A stretch of DNA of 48,793 bases. Source: Labrenzia sp. CE80. GTDB taxonomy: Bacteria; Pseudomonadota; Alphaproteobacteria; Rhizobiales; Stappiaceae. The stretch lies in the NCBI RefSeq assembly GCF_009650605.1, contig NZ_WAJT01000005.1:40024-88816 (forward strand), read 5' to 3'. This document shows, piece by piece, positions 16,165 to 24,636 of this stretch (positions are counted from its first letter, which is position 1; each line of letters starts with the position of its first letter). The notes under the pieces are model-generated. The model ran no database searches. It had not been told where the DNA came from and worked only from the letters and a program-made list of their open reading frames with translations. A program made the translations under genes and the position numbers.

Positions 16165-17528
16165 GTCAGGGCTCCGTCAATCGCATCGGTGATTGCATCA
16201 ATGTCATCCGCGGTAGCGATCAGTGCCGGAGCAAGGCAGAGCGTATTGTTGAGCCCTGGCAGGGCACGTGCCGTTGCGCCGATGATCACCCCTTGCGCCA
16301 TGCAGTCAGCAATTACGGCCTGAACCTGGGCTTCCCCGGCAGGCGTCTTGCTGACACGATCTGCGACCAGTTCAGCGCCACAGAACAAGCCGAGCCCGCG
16401 AACATCACCGACGGCTGCGTGCTTGTCCTTGAGCGCATGGAGGTTATCCATCAATCGCGCGCCCATGGCGTCCGTGTTCGCCAGAAGACCCTCATCCTCG
16501 ATAATGCGCATGTTTTCCAAGGCGGCGGCAGGTCCTGCGGTACAGCCTCCATAGGTTGAAATATCACGGAAGAAGCTCATCGGATCACTCGCGTCATCCT
16601 TGAACATGTTGAAGACCTCTTCCGTCGTCACGAGACAAGCGATCGCGGCATAACCGGAAGCCACACCCTTGGCCATCGTGACCAGATCTGGCTGGATGCC
16701 ATATTGCTGATAGCCGAACCAAGTGCCGGTCCGGCCGACGCCGCAGACAACTTCATCGAGATGGAGCAAAATATCATACTTGCGGCAGATCTCCTGCACG
16801 CGCTCCCAATAGCCCTTTGGCGGAGTAATGACGCCACCGCCTGCGGTCACCGTCTCCAGGCACAGTGCTCCAACAGTGTCAGCACCTTCCCGCAGGATGA
16901 CTTCCTCAATCGTATCGGCCGCACGCTCACCATAGTTTTCGCAATCCCATTGTGCGCGGTATTCAAGGCAGTGAGGTACTTGAACAAAACCAGGTGTATA
17001 GGGGCCGTATTGCGCATTACGTTCGGGCTGGCCGCCAGCGGACATGGTTGCAATGGTTGACCCATGGTAGTCCCGCTCGCGAAAGAGGATCTTGTGCTTT
17101 TTGCCGCCAAAGCGCTTGTGCGCGATCTGGCGAACCATCTTGAATGCCTTTTCGTTCGCCTCGGATCCTGAATTGACGAAATACACGCGGCTCAGACCTG
17201 GCATCCGCTCGATAAGCTTCTCGGCAAAGATTGCGCCCGGAATTGACCCGACATTTTGAGCGAAAAAATTAAGGCGGGTAACCTGATCGCTGATCGCTTT
17301 GCCTATGCTTTCGCGGCCAAAGCCGACGTTCACCGTCCAAACACCTCCCGAAACCGCGTCGAGATGTTCACGTCCCGAGGCATCCCACAAACGCATGCCC
17401 TTGCCTTCGACCATGACGCGCGGATCCTTGGTCTCGTAGGGTTTGTGTTGTGTCAGATGATGCCAAACATGATCACGATCGGCGCGAATGACATTGTCCA
17501 AGTCATTGATGGGGGCAGAGTGGGTCAT
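16149..17528 (-). CDS. tpa: Taurine--pyruvate aminotransferase
   Basis: 459-residue class III (omega) aminotransferase. It transfers the amino group of taurine to pyruvate, giving sulfoacetaldehyde and alanine. Visible marks are YFVNSGSEANEKAFKMVRQI, RDYHGSTIATMSAGG, LHLDEVVCGVGRTG with the PLP-contacting Asp, and TMAKGVASGYAAI with the Schiff-base Lys near residue 287. ATG 17528 has GGAG eight bases upstream (17537-17540) and is preferred over 17549. It is divergent from tauABC, with tauR directly downstream. Context makes taurine the expected donor; other omega-amino acids are possible. No xsc or pta gene for the next step is in the window. Confidence 0.9.
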   Translation of the reverse strand: MTHSAPINDLDNVIRADRDHVWHHLTQHKPYETKDPRVMVEGKGMRLWDASGREHLDAVSGGVWTVNVGFGRESIGKAISDQVTRLNFFAQNVGSIPGAIFAEKLIERMPGLSRVYFVNSGSEANEKAFKMVRQIAHKRFGGKKHKILFRERDYHGSTIATMSAGGQPERNAQYGPYTPGFVQVPHCLEYRAQWDCENYGERAADTIEEVILREGADTVGALCLETVTAGGGVITPPKGYWERVQEICRKYDILLHLDEVVCGVGRTGTWFGYQQYGIQPDLVTMAKGVASGYAAIACLVTTEEVFNMFKDDASDPMSFFRDISTYGGCTAGPAAALENMRIIEDEGLLANTDAMGARLMDNLHALKDKHAAVGDVRGLGLFCGAELVADRVSKTPAGEAQVQAVIADCMAQGVIIGATARALPGLNNTLCLAPALIATADDIDAITDAIDGALTRVFG

Positions 17529-17563
17529 GAGCATCGCTCCGTGGGACATGCTTTACGCGGGAA

Positions 17564-17660
17564 AAGAGTTAACCAGGCTGAATTGGCTCAGCACGGTGCA
17601 GTTGCCCAAACTTTCTGCTCAATTTTTCAGCGCGAGTAGGGCCAGATCTGGCCAACTCTT
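17564..17660. promoter_or_regulatory. Candidate TauR operator pair in tpa-tauA intergenic region
   Basis: Two 13-base elements face each other: AAGAGTTAACCAG at 17564-17576 (plus) and AAGAGTTGGCCAG at 17648-17660 (minus). They differ at two positions and are 84 bp apart, close to eight helical turns. The second overlaps a 14-bp perfect palindrome GGCCAGATCTGGCC at 17640-17653. The region separates tpa from tauA, where a MocR activator would bind. Confidence 0.4.
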
Positions 17661-17808
17661 ATGTCCAGCCTGCCACTTCTATTGAAAGCCCGCCGAAACC
17701 TGCCTTTCATCAATCAAGGCGCCAGCTACCGGACCGGCAGATCTCGAAAATTCGAGCGAGATTGGCTGACGGGGGAGCCCTAACGGCAGACGGATCAAGG
17801 AGACAATT

Positions 17809-18789
17809 ATGAAGACCTTTGTGAGACTTTTGACGGGCGGCGCAATGCTGCTGAGTGCCCAGGCCGCAGTCGCTCAGGAGCTGACTGTCGGCTATTTCCT
17901 GGAGTGGCCGATGCCTTTCCTCGCAGCCAAGGCAGATGGCGCATACGACAAAGCGCTGGGCATGCCGGTAAAGTGGGTCAGCTTTGAAACTGGCACAGCA
18001 ATGTCTGCAGCGATGGCCTCGGGTGATGTACAGCTTTCAGTTTCGCAGGGCGTGCCGCCGTTTGTTGTTGCAACGTCCGCAGGGCAGGCACTGCAGGTTC
18101 TGGACGTCGCCGTAAGCTACTCAGACAATGACAACTGTGTCGTGGCAACTGCACTGGAGATCGAAAAAGAAAGTGCGGCTGAACTGGCTGGTAAAAAGGT
18201 TGCCGTTCCAATCGGCACTGCTGCCCACTACGGGTTCCTTCGCCAAATGGACCATTTCGGCGTTGATGTATCCTCCCTGACAGTCGTCGACATGGCGCCA
18301 ACTGACGGAGCTGCTGCCCTGGCTCAAGGCGAGGTCGATTTCGCATGTGGTTGGGGTGGCGGCCTATCCCGGATGAAAGAGCACGGCAATATCTTGCTCA
18401 CCGGCGCAGAGAAGGAAGAACTTGGCATTCTCGTTTTTGATGTAACTTCTGGTCCTGCCGACTTTGTGGTCGAGAACGAAGAGCTGGTATCAAAGTTCCT
18501 GGCTGTTACTGCCGAAGCCAACGCTCAGTGGCTCGCTGATAAATCGCCTGAAATGCTCGAGAAGATCGCGAAGGAATCGGGCATGTCGGTAGAAGCAACC
18601 GAAGCCTCTATCTCGACTTTCACCTTTCCTTCTATTGAAGAGCAGCTTTCGGAAAAGTGGCTGGGCGGTAACGCACAGACATTCATGAAAGGTGTTGCGG
18701 ACGTGTTCGTGGAGGCAGGAAGCATCGAAACTGCACTCGACAGCTATGATGGCACCGTAAATTCCGGCCCGCTTACAGCCGCGCAATAA
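17809..18789 (+). CDS. tauA: Taurine ABC transporter substrate-binding protein
   Basis: 326 residues with a classical signal peptide (MLLSAQAAVAQ, cleavage probably after AVA-Q or nearby). The mature part begins LTVGYFLEWPMPF and continues with the ASGDVQLSVSQGVPPFVVAT and VPIGTAAHYGFLRQM segments of the TauA/SsuA periplasmic binding family. It captures taurine in the periplasm for TauBC. AAGGAG lies about 8 bases upstream of ATG 17809. It is first in the plus-strand operon and is followed by a strong hairpin, which would favour its mRNA over the membrane components. Confidence 0.92.
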   Translation: MKTFVRLLTGGAMLLSAQAAVAQELTVGYFLEWPMPFLAAKADGAYDKALGMPVKWVSFETGTAMSAAMASGDVQLSVSQGVPPFVVATSAGQALQVLDVAVSYSDNDNCVVATALEIEKESAAELAGKKVAVPIGTAAHYGFLRQMDHFGVDVSSLTVVDMAPTDGAAALAQGEVDFACGWGGGLSRMKEHGNILLTGAEKEELGILVFDVTSGPADFVVENEELVSKFLAVTAEANAQWLADKSPEMLEKIAKESGMSVEATEASISTFTFPSIEEQLSEKWLGGNAQTFMKGVADVFVEAGSIETALDSYDGTVNSGPLTAAQ

Positions 18790-18801
18790 GATCAAGGAAT
18801 A

Positions 18802-18827
18802 GAAAGGCGGACCTCGGTCCGCCTTTC
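18802..18827 (+). terminator. Intercistronic hairpin tauA-tauB
   Basis: Perfect 12-bp inverted repeat GAAAGGCGGACC/GGTCCGCCTTTC, centre of two bases (in practice a 4-nt loop), 13 bp after the tauA stop and about 30 bp before the tauB start. The CCTTTCCC tail is a poor T-run, so partial termination or mRNA stabilisation is likely. Confidence 0.75.
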
Positions 18828-18857
18828 CCTGATCAACCAACTTGGGAACAAGACCTC

Positions 18858-19658
18858 ATGGCTTCATTGAGCATCGAAAGTCTCTCTATGCGGTTCGACC
18901 TCCCCGGCGGTGGTCATGTTCAGGCGCTCAAGGATGTGTCGCTCGACATTAAAAAGGGCGAGCTGCTCTCCGTTCTCGGCCCGTCTGGCTGCGGCAAGTC
19001 TACTTTGCTCAACATTCTCGCGGGCTTTCTGGCACCCACATCGGGCACCGTCACGCTCAATGGCGAGCCCGTTATAGGACCGGGAGCCGAACGGGGCATG
19101 GTGTTTCAACAAGGAGCCCTTTTCGAGTGGATGAGTGTGCGACGCAATGTAGAGTTCGGCCCAAGAATGAAGGGCATGCCGGAAACGGACCGCAATACGA
19201 TCGTCGAAAACCTACTCGATACAGTCGGCCTCCGTTCTTTCAAGGACAAGGCGGTCTACGAATTGTCTGGAGGGATGCAGCAGCGCGTTGCACTGGCACG
19301 CTGTCTGGCCAATGAACCTGATGTCATCTTGATGGATGAACCGCTTGGTGCGCTCGATGCGTTGACTCGTGAGAAAATGCAGGGCCTGGTGCTCAATCTC
19401 TGGAAGAAAACCGGCAAGACCATCATCCTCATAACCCATTCCGTGGACGAAGCGCTTTTGCTGGGCGAGCGCCTGTTGGTGATGGCGCCACGCCCCGGCC
19501 GCATCCATAGAGAATACAATCTTCCCTTTGCGGAGCGGGCGGTCGGCGCCGACCTGCGTGTTGTGAAAGAGGATCCTGCTTTCGGAGAAACCAAGAAAGA
19601 GATCTTGGGCATGATCTGGGAAATGGAAGAGGAAATCATGAGCGGAGCGGAGAAGTAA
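18858..19658 (+). CDS. tauB: Taurine ABC transporter ATP-binding protein
   Basis: 266 residues, cytosolic ATPase of the nitrate/sulfonate/taurine importer family. Walker A GPSGCGKST near residue 41, Q-loop MVFQQGALFEW, signature YELSGGMQQRVALAR, Walker B VILMDEPLGALD and the H-loop ILITHSVDEAL are all present. It is followed after one base by tauC, so the two are co-translated. Length is normal for TauB/SsuB. Substrate assignment rests on the neighbouring tauA, tauC, tpa and tauR. Confidence 0.92.
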   Translation: MASLSIESLSMRFDLPGGGHVQALKDVSLDIKKGELLSVLGPSGCGKSTLLNILAGFLAPTSGTVTLNGEPVIGPGAERGMVFQQGALFEWMSVRRNVEFGPRMKGMPETDRNTIVENLLDTVGLRSFKDKAVYELSGGMQQRVALARCLANEPDVILMDEPLGALDALTREKMQGLVLNLWKKTGKTIILITHSVDEALLLGERLLVMAPRPGRIHREYNLPFAERAVGADLRVVKEDPAFGETKKEILGMIWEMEEEIMSGAEK

Positions 19659-19659
19659 C

Positions 19660-20922
19660 ATGACAGGCCTCGTCATCCTTGCAGTCTACATCGCCCTGTT
19701 CTTCGGCGCCTATTTGCTCCTGAGATTGATGCGATCTTCAATGGGCAAGGTCACCGACTTTACCTCGCTAAAGACGGTCACCTTCGGCGATGAAAGTGCG
19801 GTCACGCCGGATAGAGCTGCCTCGATCATCTCTATCGTCGTCGTTTTTCTTGTCTGGGGTGCTTTTACAGGCTCGAAGCTGGTGCCCATCCATGTGCCAG
19901 GTCCCTACACCGGCACCACTTCCTTCTCCTACACCGCCGAGGCGCCCGATGGCGCGAAGTCAGACGCAACGGTGACGGTACTCGTGCACGAAATGGGAGC
20001 TGCCGTTGAAGATCCTGAGCCGGCCGCCGCTTCAGGGTTTGCGCAAAGCGACACGGCGACAGTGGCGGCATGGCGATCGGTCTTGATCCGGGCGCAGCGC
20101 AACGATGGCGACGACGCAAAGATCATCGCCGTTGACGGCAAGCCGATAGAGCCGGGACAGGAAGTCAAGGTACCACATGGCTCTGTGACCATGACCGGCA
20201 AAGGCTCTCTGAATTTCTCGCCCAGCAAGGGCCTCCAGATGGAGCCGATCTGGATGCCGCCCCCTGAGGCGGTGGTTAGCCAGCTCGTACAGATTGCCCG
20301 TGATGGCTATCAGAACGTGGCGCTTCTGGATCACGTGAGCTGGTCGCTCTGGCGTGTGCTTGCTGGCTTTGTTCTCGGGTCAATCATCGGCATCCCGCTT
20401 GGCTACGCCATGGGGCTTTCCGGATGGGCGCGCGGATGGTTTGATCCCATCGTCGAGTTCATGCGCCCTGTGCCGCCTCTTGCCCTGATCCCGCTTGTTA
20501 TTATCTGGTTCGGAATTGGCGAGAATGGGAAGATTGTGCTTCTGTTCCTGGCAGCGCTCTGGGTCATGATCATCTCGGCCAGAGCAGGTGTCTCAGGTGT
20601 CAACATCACAAAGGTTCACGCAGCCTATTCGCTCGGAGCCTCCAAATGGCAGGTGTTGCGGCATGTGATTGTGCCGAACTCCCTACCGGAAATTTTCACT
20701 GGAGCGCGGGTCGCTATGGGTGTTTGTTGGGGCACCGTGGTCGCGGCCGAGCTTGTTGCTGCCGAAAAGGGAGCAGGCAAGATGATCGTTGCTGCATCGA
20801 AATTCCAGGCCACAGACATCGTCATTATGGGTATTGTCTTGATTGGCCTTATTGGCTTCGCGATCGACATATTGATGCGCCGCTTGGAGAATATCCTCGT
20901 GCCTTGGAAGGGCCAGTCCTGA
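19660..20922 (+). CDS. tauC: Taurine ABC transporter permease with extended N-terminus
   Basis: 420 residues, about 150 more than ordinary TauC/SsuC. The C-terminal 220 residues are the normal BPD transporter permease with helices and the EAA loop HAAYSLGASKWQVLRHVIVP. The extension has two predicted helices (residues 3-25, LVILAVYIALFFGAYLLL; and about 54-70, IISIVVVFLVWGAF), then about 120 residues of hydrophilic sequence (TGTTSFSYTAEAPDG, then IAVDGKPIEPGQEVKVP) that should sit in the periplasm before the MPPPEAVVSQL segment where normal TauC begins. ATG 19660 follows the tauB stop by one base. A terminator follows at 20951. Confidence 0.9.
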   Translation: MTGLVILAVYIALFFGAYLLLRLMRSSMGKVTDFTSLKTVTFGDESAVTPDRAASIISIVVVFLVWGAFTGSKLVPIHVPGPYTGTTSFSYTAEAPDGAKSDATVTVLVHEMGAAVEDPEPAAASGFAQSDTATVAAWRSVLIRAQRNDGDDAKIIAVDGKPIEPGQEVKVPHGSVTMTGKGSLNFSPSKGLQMEPIWMPPPEAVVSQLVQIARDGYQNVALLDHVSWSLWRVLAGFVLGSIIGIPLGYAMGLSGWARGWFDPIVEFMRPVPPLALIPLVIIWFGIGENGKIVLLFLAALWVMIISARAGVSGVNITKVHAAYSLGASKWQVLRHVIVPNSLPEIFTGARVAMGVCWGTVVAAELVAAEKGAGKMIVAASKFQATDIVIMGIVLIGLIGFAIDILMRRLENILVPWKGQS

Positions 20923-20950
20923 TCCGTAATTCGCACAAGAAATGAAGCAG

Positions 20951-20980
20951 AAACGCCGCCTGTAAGAGGCCGCGTTTTCT
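20951..20980 (+). terminator. Rho-independent terminator of tauABC
   Basis: Stem of 11 pairs with one mismatch (AAACGCCGCCT against AGGCCGCGTTT), a GTAAG loop, and a TTTTCTT run, 28 bp after the tauC stop. It separates tauABC from the convergent TauE/SafE gene. Confidence 0.8.
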
Positions 20981-21011
20981 TGCGTGCTGCACTTCAAGAG
21001 ACAATGCTCCA

Positions 21012-21743
21012 TCACAAAAAACCGAACAGGCCTTTGGCCCCGGTCAAAAGAGCGGATATGAAAAGCATCGTGATTGCGGCAACGCGGTAGTGTCCGTCGC
21101 CAAGCCGATGAAACAGGTGTTCGCCAAGCCAGGTTCCAGTCAGCATTGCCGGGTAACCGATCGCAGCACTCAACAGCAGATGCCAACCCATGACATCCGA
21201 GCCAAGCGCGAGCGAAACAAGCGCAATTACGGCCGTAAAAGCAAAGAACAGTAAGAGCGAGGCGCGACTTTCGACCTTGCCTTTTCCGCGCCCCAGAAAA
21301 TAGGCTACTGCGGGCGGCCCGGGCATGGCGGCTAGCCCGCTAAGCAACCCGGCAGTTGCGCCCGCAGCGAGAACCGGCCCTCGGCCACCGCGGATCTTTA
21401 CCTTCGAGAGCAGTGCGATCAGCCCAAGAAGGACCACGATTGCAATGGCCAGACGCATTACGTCGGGCGGGAGACGGGTGGCGAAGTAGGCGCCAATCGG
21501 TGTGACAACAAGCGCGCCCGCGCAAAGCAGCGTCAAAGCCTCCCGATCAACGTTTCGGTGGTTTTGGTAGATGTCAGTCGGCGCAGCGGCGACCTGAAGG
21601 ATTTGCGCCAGGAAAACAGCCTGAAGGGGCTCGATGCGCAGGCTAAAAAGCGGCACAGCAGCAAGGGCAAAGCCAAATCCGGTGAGGCCACGCAAGATGC
21701 CTGCCGCCAACGTCGCGGCAAACAGGACCATGATCTCATTCAT
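21012..21743 (-). CDS. tauE: TauE/SafE family sulfonate/sulfite exporter
   Basis: 243 residues, almost entirely hydrophobic, with about eight membrane helices and the duplicated glycine-rich motif of the TSUP (DUF81) family: ILRGLTGFGFALAAVPLFSL at residues 17-36 and GLLSGLAAMPGPPAVAYFLG in the second half. Family members export sulfite, sulfoacetate or other sulfur anions. Next to tpa and tauABC this fits removal of the sulfonate product, but the substrate is inferred. It converges on tauC, and follows the flavoprotein gene at a distance of 302 bp on the same strand. Confidence 0.82.
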   Translation of the reverse strand: MNEIMVLFAATLAAGILRGLTGFGFALAAVPLFSLRIEPLQAVFLAQILQVAAAPTDIYQNHRNVDREALTLLCAGALVVTPIGAYFATRLPPDVMRLAIAIVVLLGLIALLSKVKIRGGRGPVLAAGATAGLLSGLAAMPGPPAVAYFLGRGKGKVESRASLLLFFAFTAVIALVSLALGSDVMGWHLLLSAAIGYPAMLTGTWLGEHLFHRLGDGHYRVAAITMLFISALLTGAKGLFGFL

Positions 21744-22045
21744 GACTTGATGCTCATCCCAATGATCCTGTTTGCATCGAGTATCCCAACAGCGCGTTGT
21801 GCGAGCGGGGCTCGCAAGCTTGGAAACTTCAAATCCGGTTGAATGCGCTTACCGCAATGTTGAGCCGGAGCCCGGTAGAGACTGCTTTCTGAAAGCTACG
21901 ATTGGTGTTTTCTACCCGGCAGACTCCTCGATTCGGCAATAGGACGCTCGTACTTAGTCGGTGCACACTTGACCTAGTAGAGCCAGAAGTCACCGTCGTT
22001 AGGACCAGTTTGGCGCGCACATGTAGAGCGTTCGGGGCGAAACAA
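21744..22045. other. Intergenic region, no gene seen
   Basis: 302 bp between the flavoprotein stop and the exporter start, both on the minus strand. No supported ORF, strong hairpin or recognisable operator was seen; it presumably holds the exporter promoter. Confidence 0.4.
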
Positions 22046-24481
22046 TCACGCTCTCATTCGCTGGTGCATTGGATCGTAGGGTGCAAAAGCGATCACGCGG
22101 GCCGGTATGCTTTGACCCAAAATATCAACCGTGAGATCTTGCCCTTCGTCCGAAGACGATGGGGTGACGAAAGCATACGCAAGGTTAAGGCCAGTGCGGT
22201 GTCCCCATTCGGCAGACGTTACCGTGCCGACAATGCCCTCGGCTGTCTTCACCGATGCCCCTGCGTGGGCCGGTGCATCGCTCGCGTCAATGGCAAGTGT
22301 CACAAGCTTGCGCTTCGGACCTGCATCCACGCGCTGCATCAAGGCTTCGCGCCCGATAAAGCCACCCTTGTCGAGGGTTACAAACCGGTCCAGACCGGTC
22401 TCGAAGGGATCGAACTCTGTGAGGATGTCCGCCTTCCAGTGAAGGAAGCCCTTTTCGAGGCGCATGGAGTCGACAGCACGAGCCCCGAAGAGCTGCAAAC
22501 CATATTGTTCTCCGGCTTTGCGCAAAGCGGTATAGGCCGCAGCCAGGCTTTCGTTGGGAACGTGGATCTCATAGGCAAGTTCTCCGGAAAAACTGACACC
22601 GAGGACAGTCGCAGGAGCTATGCCGATATAGGCCTCACGCACAGATAGCCACGGAAACGCTTGTTTTGACCAATCACCACGGGCTGCGGCTGACAACACA
22701 TCGCGAGACTTGGGGCCGGCAAGAACGAGGATTGTTTGCGCATTGGTCAGTGAGCGGATGGTTACATCCTCATCAGGTTTCAGGTGCAGGTTTAGCCAAT
22801 CCATATCGTGGTTTTCCGACGCTGCCGCGGATCCGTACCACACACGATCCGGTCCCCGTTCCGAAGTCGGAATATTGGCGATCGTCGCCTCGGCCTTGAG
22901 CATTCCATGATGGTTCAGCAGATAGCCCAGTCCCACCCGACCTGGTTTTTTTGTGACCCGGCCACAGATCATGCGATCTAGGAAGGAGTGAACATCCGTG
23001 CCCGTCAATTCGAAGCGGTTGAACCCGGAAACCTCACACAGACCAACGCCAGTTGACACTGCCTTGACTTCGCTGGCGACCACGGGATGAACCTCGTTGA
23101 ACCGAAAGCCAAGCGTCTCGGAAAAGTCTGGAGACGGCTTGATGTATTCGACACGCTCCCAGCCGTTCACCGTGCCCAATTCAGCACCCTCAGCAGCGAG
23201 AAGAGACGTCAAGGGCGTTGTTTTCATTGGGCGGCCGGCAGGCCGGTGTTCATGCGGAAAGTGGAAGCGGAACTCGTTCTGATAATCCTCGATGGCCTTG
23301 AGCGCGGTCAGTTCGACGCTTGCGTGACCAGTGAACCGGCGCGGATCGATGACCCAGGTGTCATATTCCGCTTCGCCATGCACAATCTGCTGCGCCAGCA
23401 ACCAGCCATGACCGCCCCCCTCACCAAGCCCGGCCCTCAATCCGACGATACAAAATGCATTGCGTTTTCCCGGGATCGGCCCAACCAGCGGCGCTCCATC
23501 GATTGTATAGGTGATTGGTCCATTGACGATGCTCCGAATGCCGGTTTCCATCAGCGCCGGCATACGGGCGAATGCGCCTTCAAGCACATCCATCACGCGG
23601 TCTAGATCGTCGGGGCAAAGGTCGTTGGTAAATTTCGGATCAATGCCGTCCATGCCCCATGTCCGGCAATCCTGCTCGTAAAAGCCGACGAGCAACCCGC
23701 CTTTTTCCTGCCGCGAGTAATAGTCACTGATCGGACAGCGCAAAAGTGGAATTCGGTGCCCGGCCTCGGCAATGGCGGGAATGTCCTCTGTCAGAAAATA
23801 CTGGTGCTCCATTGAGGCAACGGGATGACTGACGCCCATCATGGCGCCAATCTCATTGCAGCGATAACCGCCCGCATTGACAACAATTTCAGCCTTCACA
23901 TCGCCCTTCTCGGTATGAACGGTCCATGTGTGATCCGCATGCTGGGTCAGGCCCGTCACCGGCGTGTGCCGGTTCACCTCGGCACCTGCGAGGCGCGCGC
24001 GTCGCGCCAGCGCCTGACAAAGCTGCGCGGGATCAATATGTCCATCTGTCGGATCCCACAGCCCGCCCAACAGATTTTCGGTCGATATCAAGGGGTGACG
24101 GCGCGCACATTCCTCAGCGTCGATCACCTCGAAATCGACACCCATCCCCGCGGCCAGTGAGACAAAATGACGGTAGCCATCCATATGCGCCTCGGTGTTG
24201 GCCAGCCGGATGCCGCCATCCCCATAATTATAGCCAACTGGATATTCCGGATCATCACGAAGCTCTTTGTAGAGCGCGATCGAATGGCTCTTGAGGCCAA
24301 TCATAGTCTGGGTCATTCCGAAATTCGTGACCTGCGCCGCGGAGTGCCAAGTGGTGCCCGACGTGAGTTCGTCGCGCTCGATCAGCATGACGTCCGACCA
24401 TCCCTCCTTGGTCAGATGGTAGAGTGCGGAACACCCTGCGATACCGCCTCCAATGATCACAACTCTGGCCTGATCTCGCAT
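22046..24481 (-). CDS. FAD-dependent dimethylglycine/sarcosine dehydrogenase-type protein with GcvT domain
   Basis: 811 residues. The N-terminal 400 residues are a DAO-type FAD domain: VVIIGGGIAGCSALYHLTKE (dinucleotide fold) and SGTTWHSAAQ, where the His matches the covalent-FAD histidine of dimethylglycine and sarcosine dehydrogenases. The C-terminal 400 residues are an aminomethyltransferase (GcvT)-type folate domain with FRFNEVHPVV, CEVSGFNRFEL, GELAYEIHVPNES and a GcvT C-terminal barrel. Such enzymes oxidatively demethylate N-methyl amino compounds and pass the formaldehyde unit to tetrahydrofolate. ATG 24481 sits just before the FAD fold; the frame is open to GTG 24544. The true substrate is unknown; N-methyltaurine, sarcosine and dimethylglycine are all possible here. 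Confidence 0.8.
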   Translation of the reverse strand: MRDQARVVIIGGGIAGCSALYHLTKEGWSDVMLIERDELTSGTTWHSAAQVTNFGMTQTMIGLKSHSIALYKELRDDPEYPVGYNYGDGGIRLANTEAHMDGYRHFVSLAAGMGVDFEVIDAEECARRHPLISTENLLGGLWDPTDGHIDPAQLCQALARRARLAGAEVNRHTPVTGLTQHADHTWTVHTEKGDVKAEIVVNAGGYRCNEIGAMMGVSHPVASMEHQYFLTEDIPAIAEAGHRIPLLRCPISDYYSRQEKGGLLVGFYEQDCRTWGMDGIDPKFTNDLCPDDLDRVMDVLEGAFARMPALMETGIRSIVNGPITYTIDGAPLVGPIPGKRNAFCIVGLRAGLGEGGGHGWLLAQQIVHGEAEYDTWVIDPRRFTGHASVELTALKAIEDYQNEFRFHFPHEHRPAGRPMKTTPLTSLLAAEGAELGTVNGWERVEYIKPSPDFSETLGFRFNEVHPVVASEVKAVSTGVGLCEVSGFNRFELTGTDVHSFLDRMICGRVTKKPGRVGLGYLLNHHGMLKAEATIANIPTSERGPDRVWYGSAAASENHDMDWLNLHLKPDEDVTIRSLTNAQTILVLAGPKSRDVLSAAARGDWSKQAFPWLSVREAYIGIAPATVLGVSFSGELAYEIHVPNESLAAAYTALRKAGEQYGLQLFGARAVDSMRLEKGFLHWKADILTEFDPFETGLDRFVTLDKGGFIGREALMQRVDAGPKRKLVTLAIDASDAPAHAGASVKTAEGIVGTVTSAEWGHRTGLNLAYAFVTPSSSDEGQDLTVDILGQSIPARVIAFAPYDPMHQRMRA

Positions 24482-24636
24482 CCCTGTCGCACTTTCCTGA
24501 ATAACAATGTCTTCTGATCGACAGAAGATTGTCACCAGAGCCACGTCAATCGAGAAGCTTGAGTTTCGAAAAAATCGAAGATGATCTTGCGCCGTGCGGC
24601 AGAATCTGCCGCCTAAAATATCACGCAGAGCAGTTT

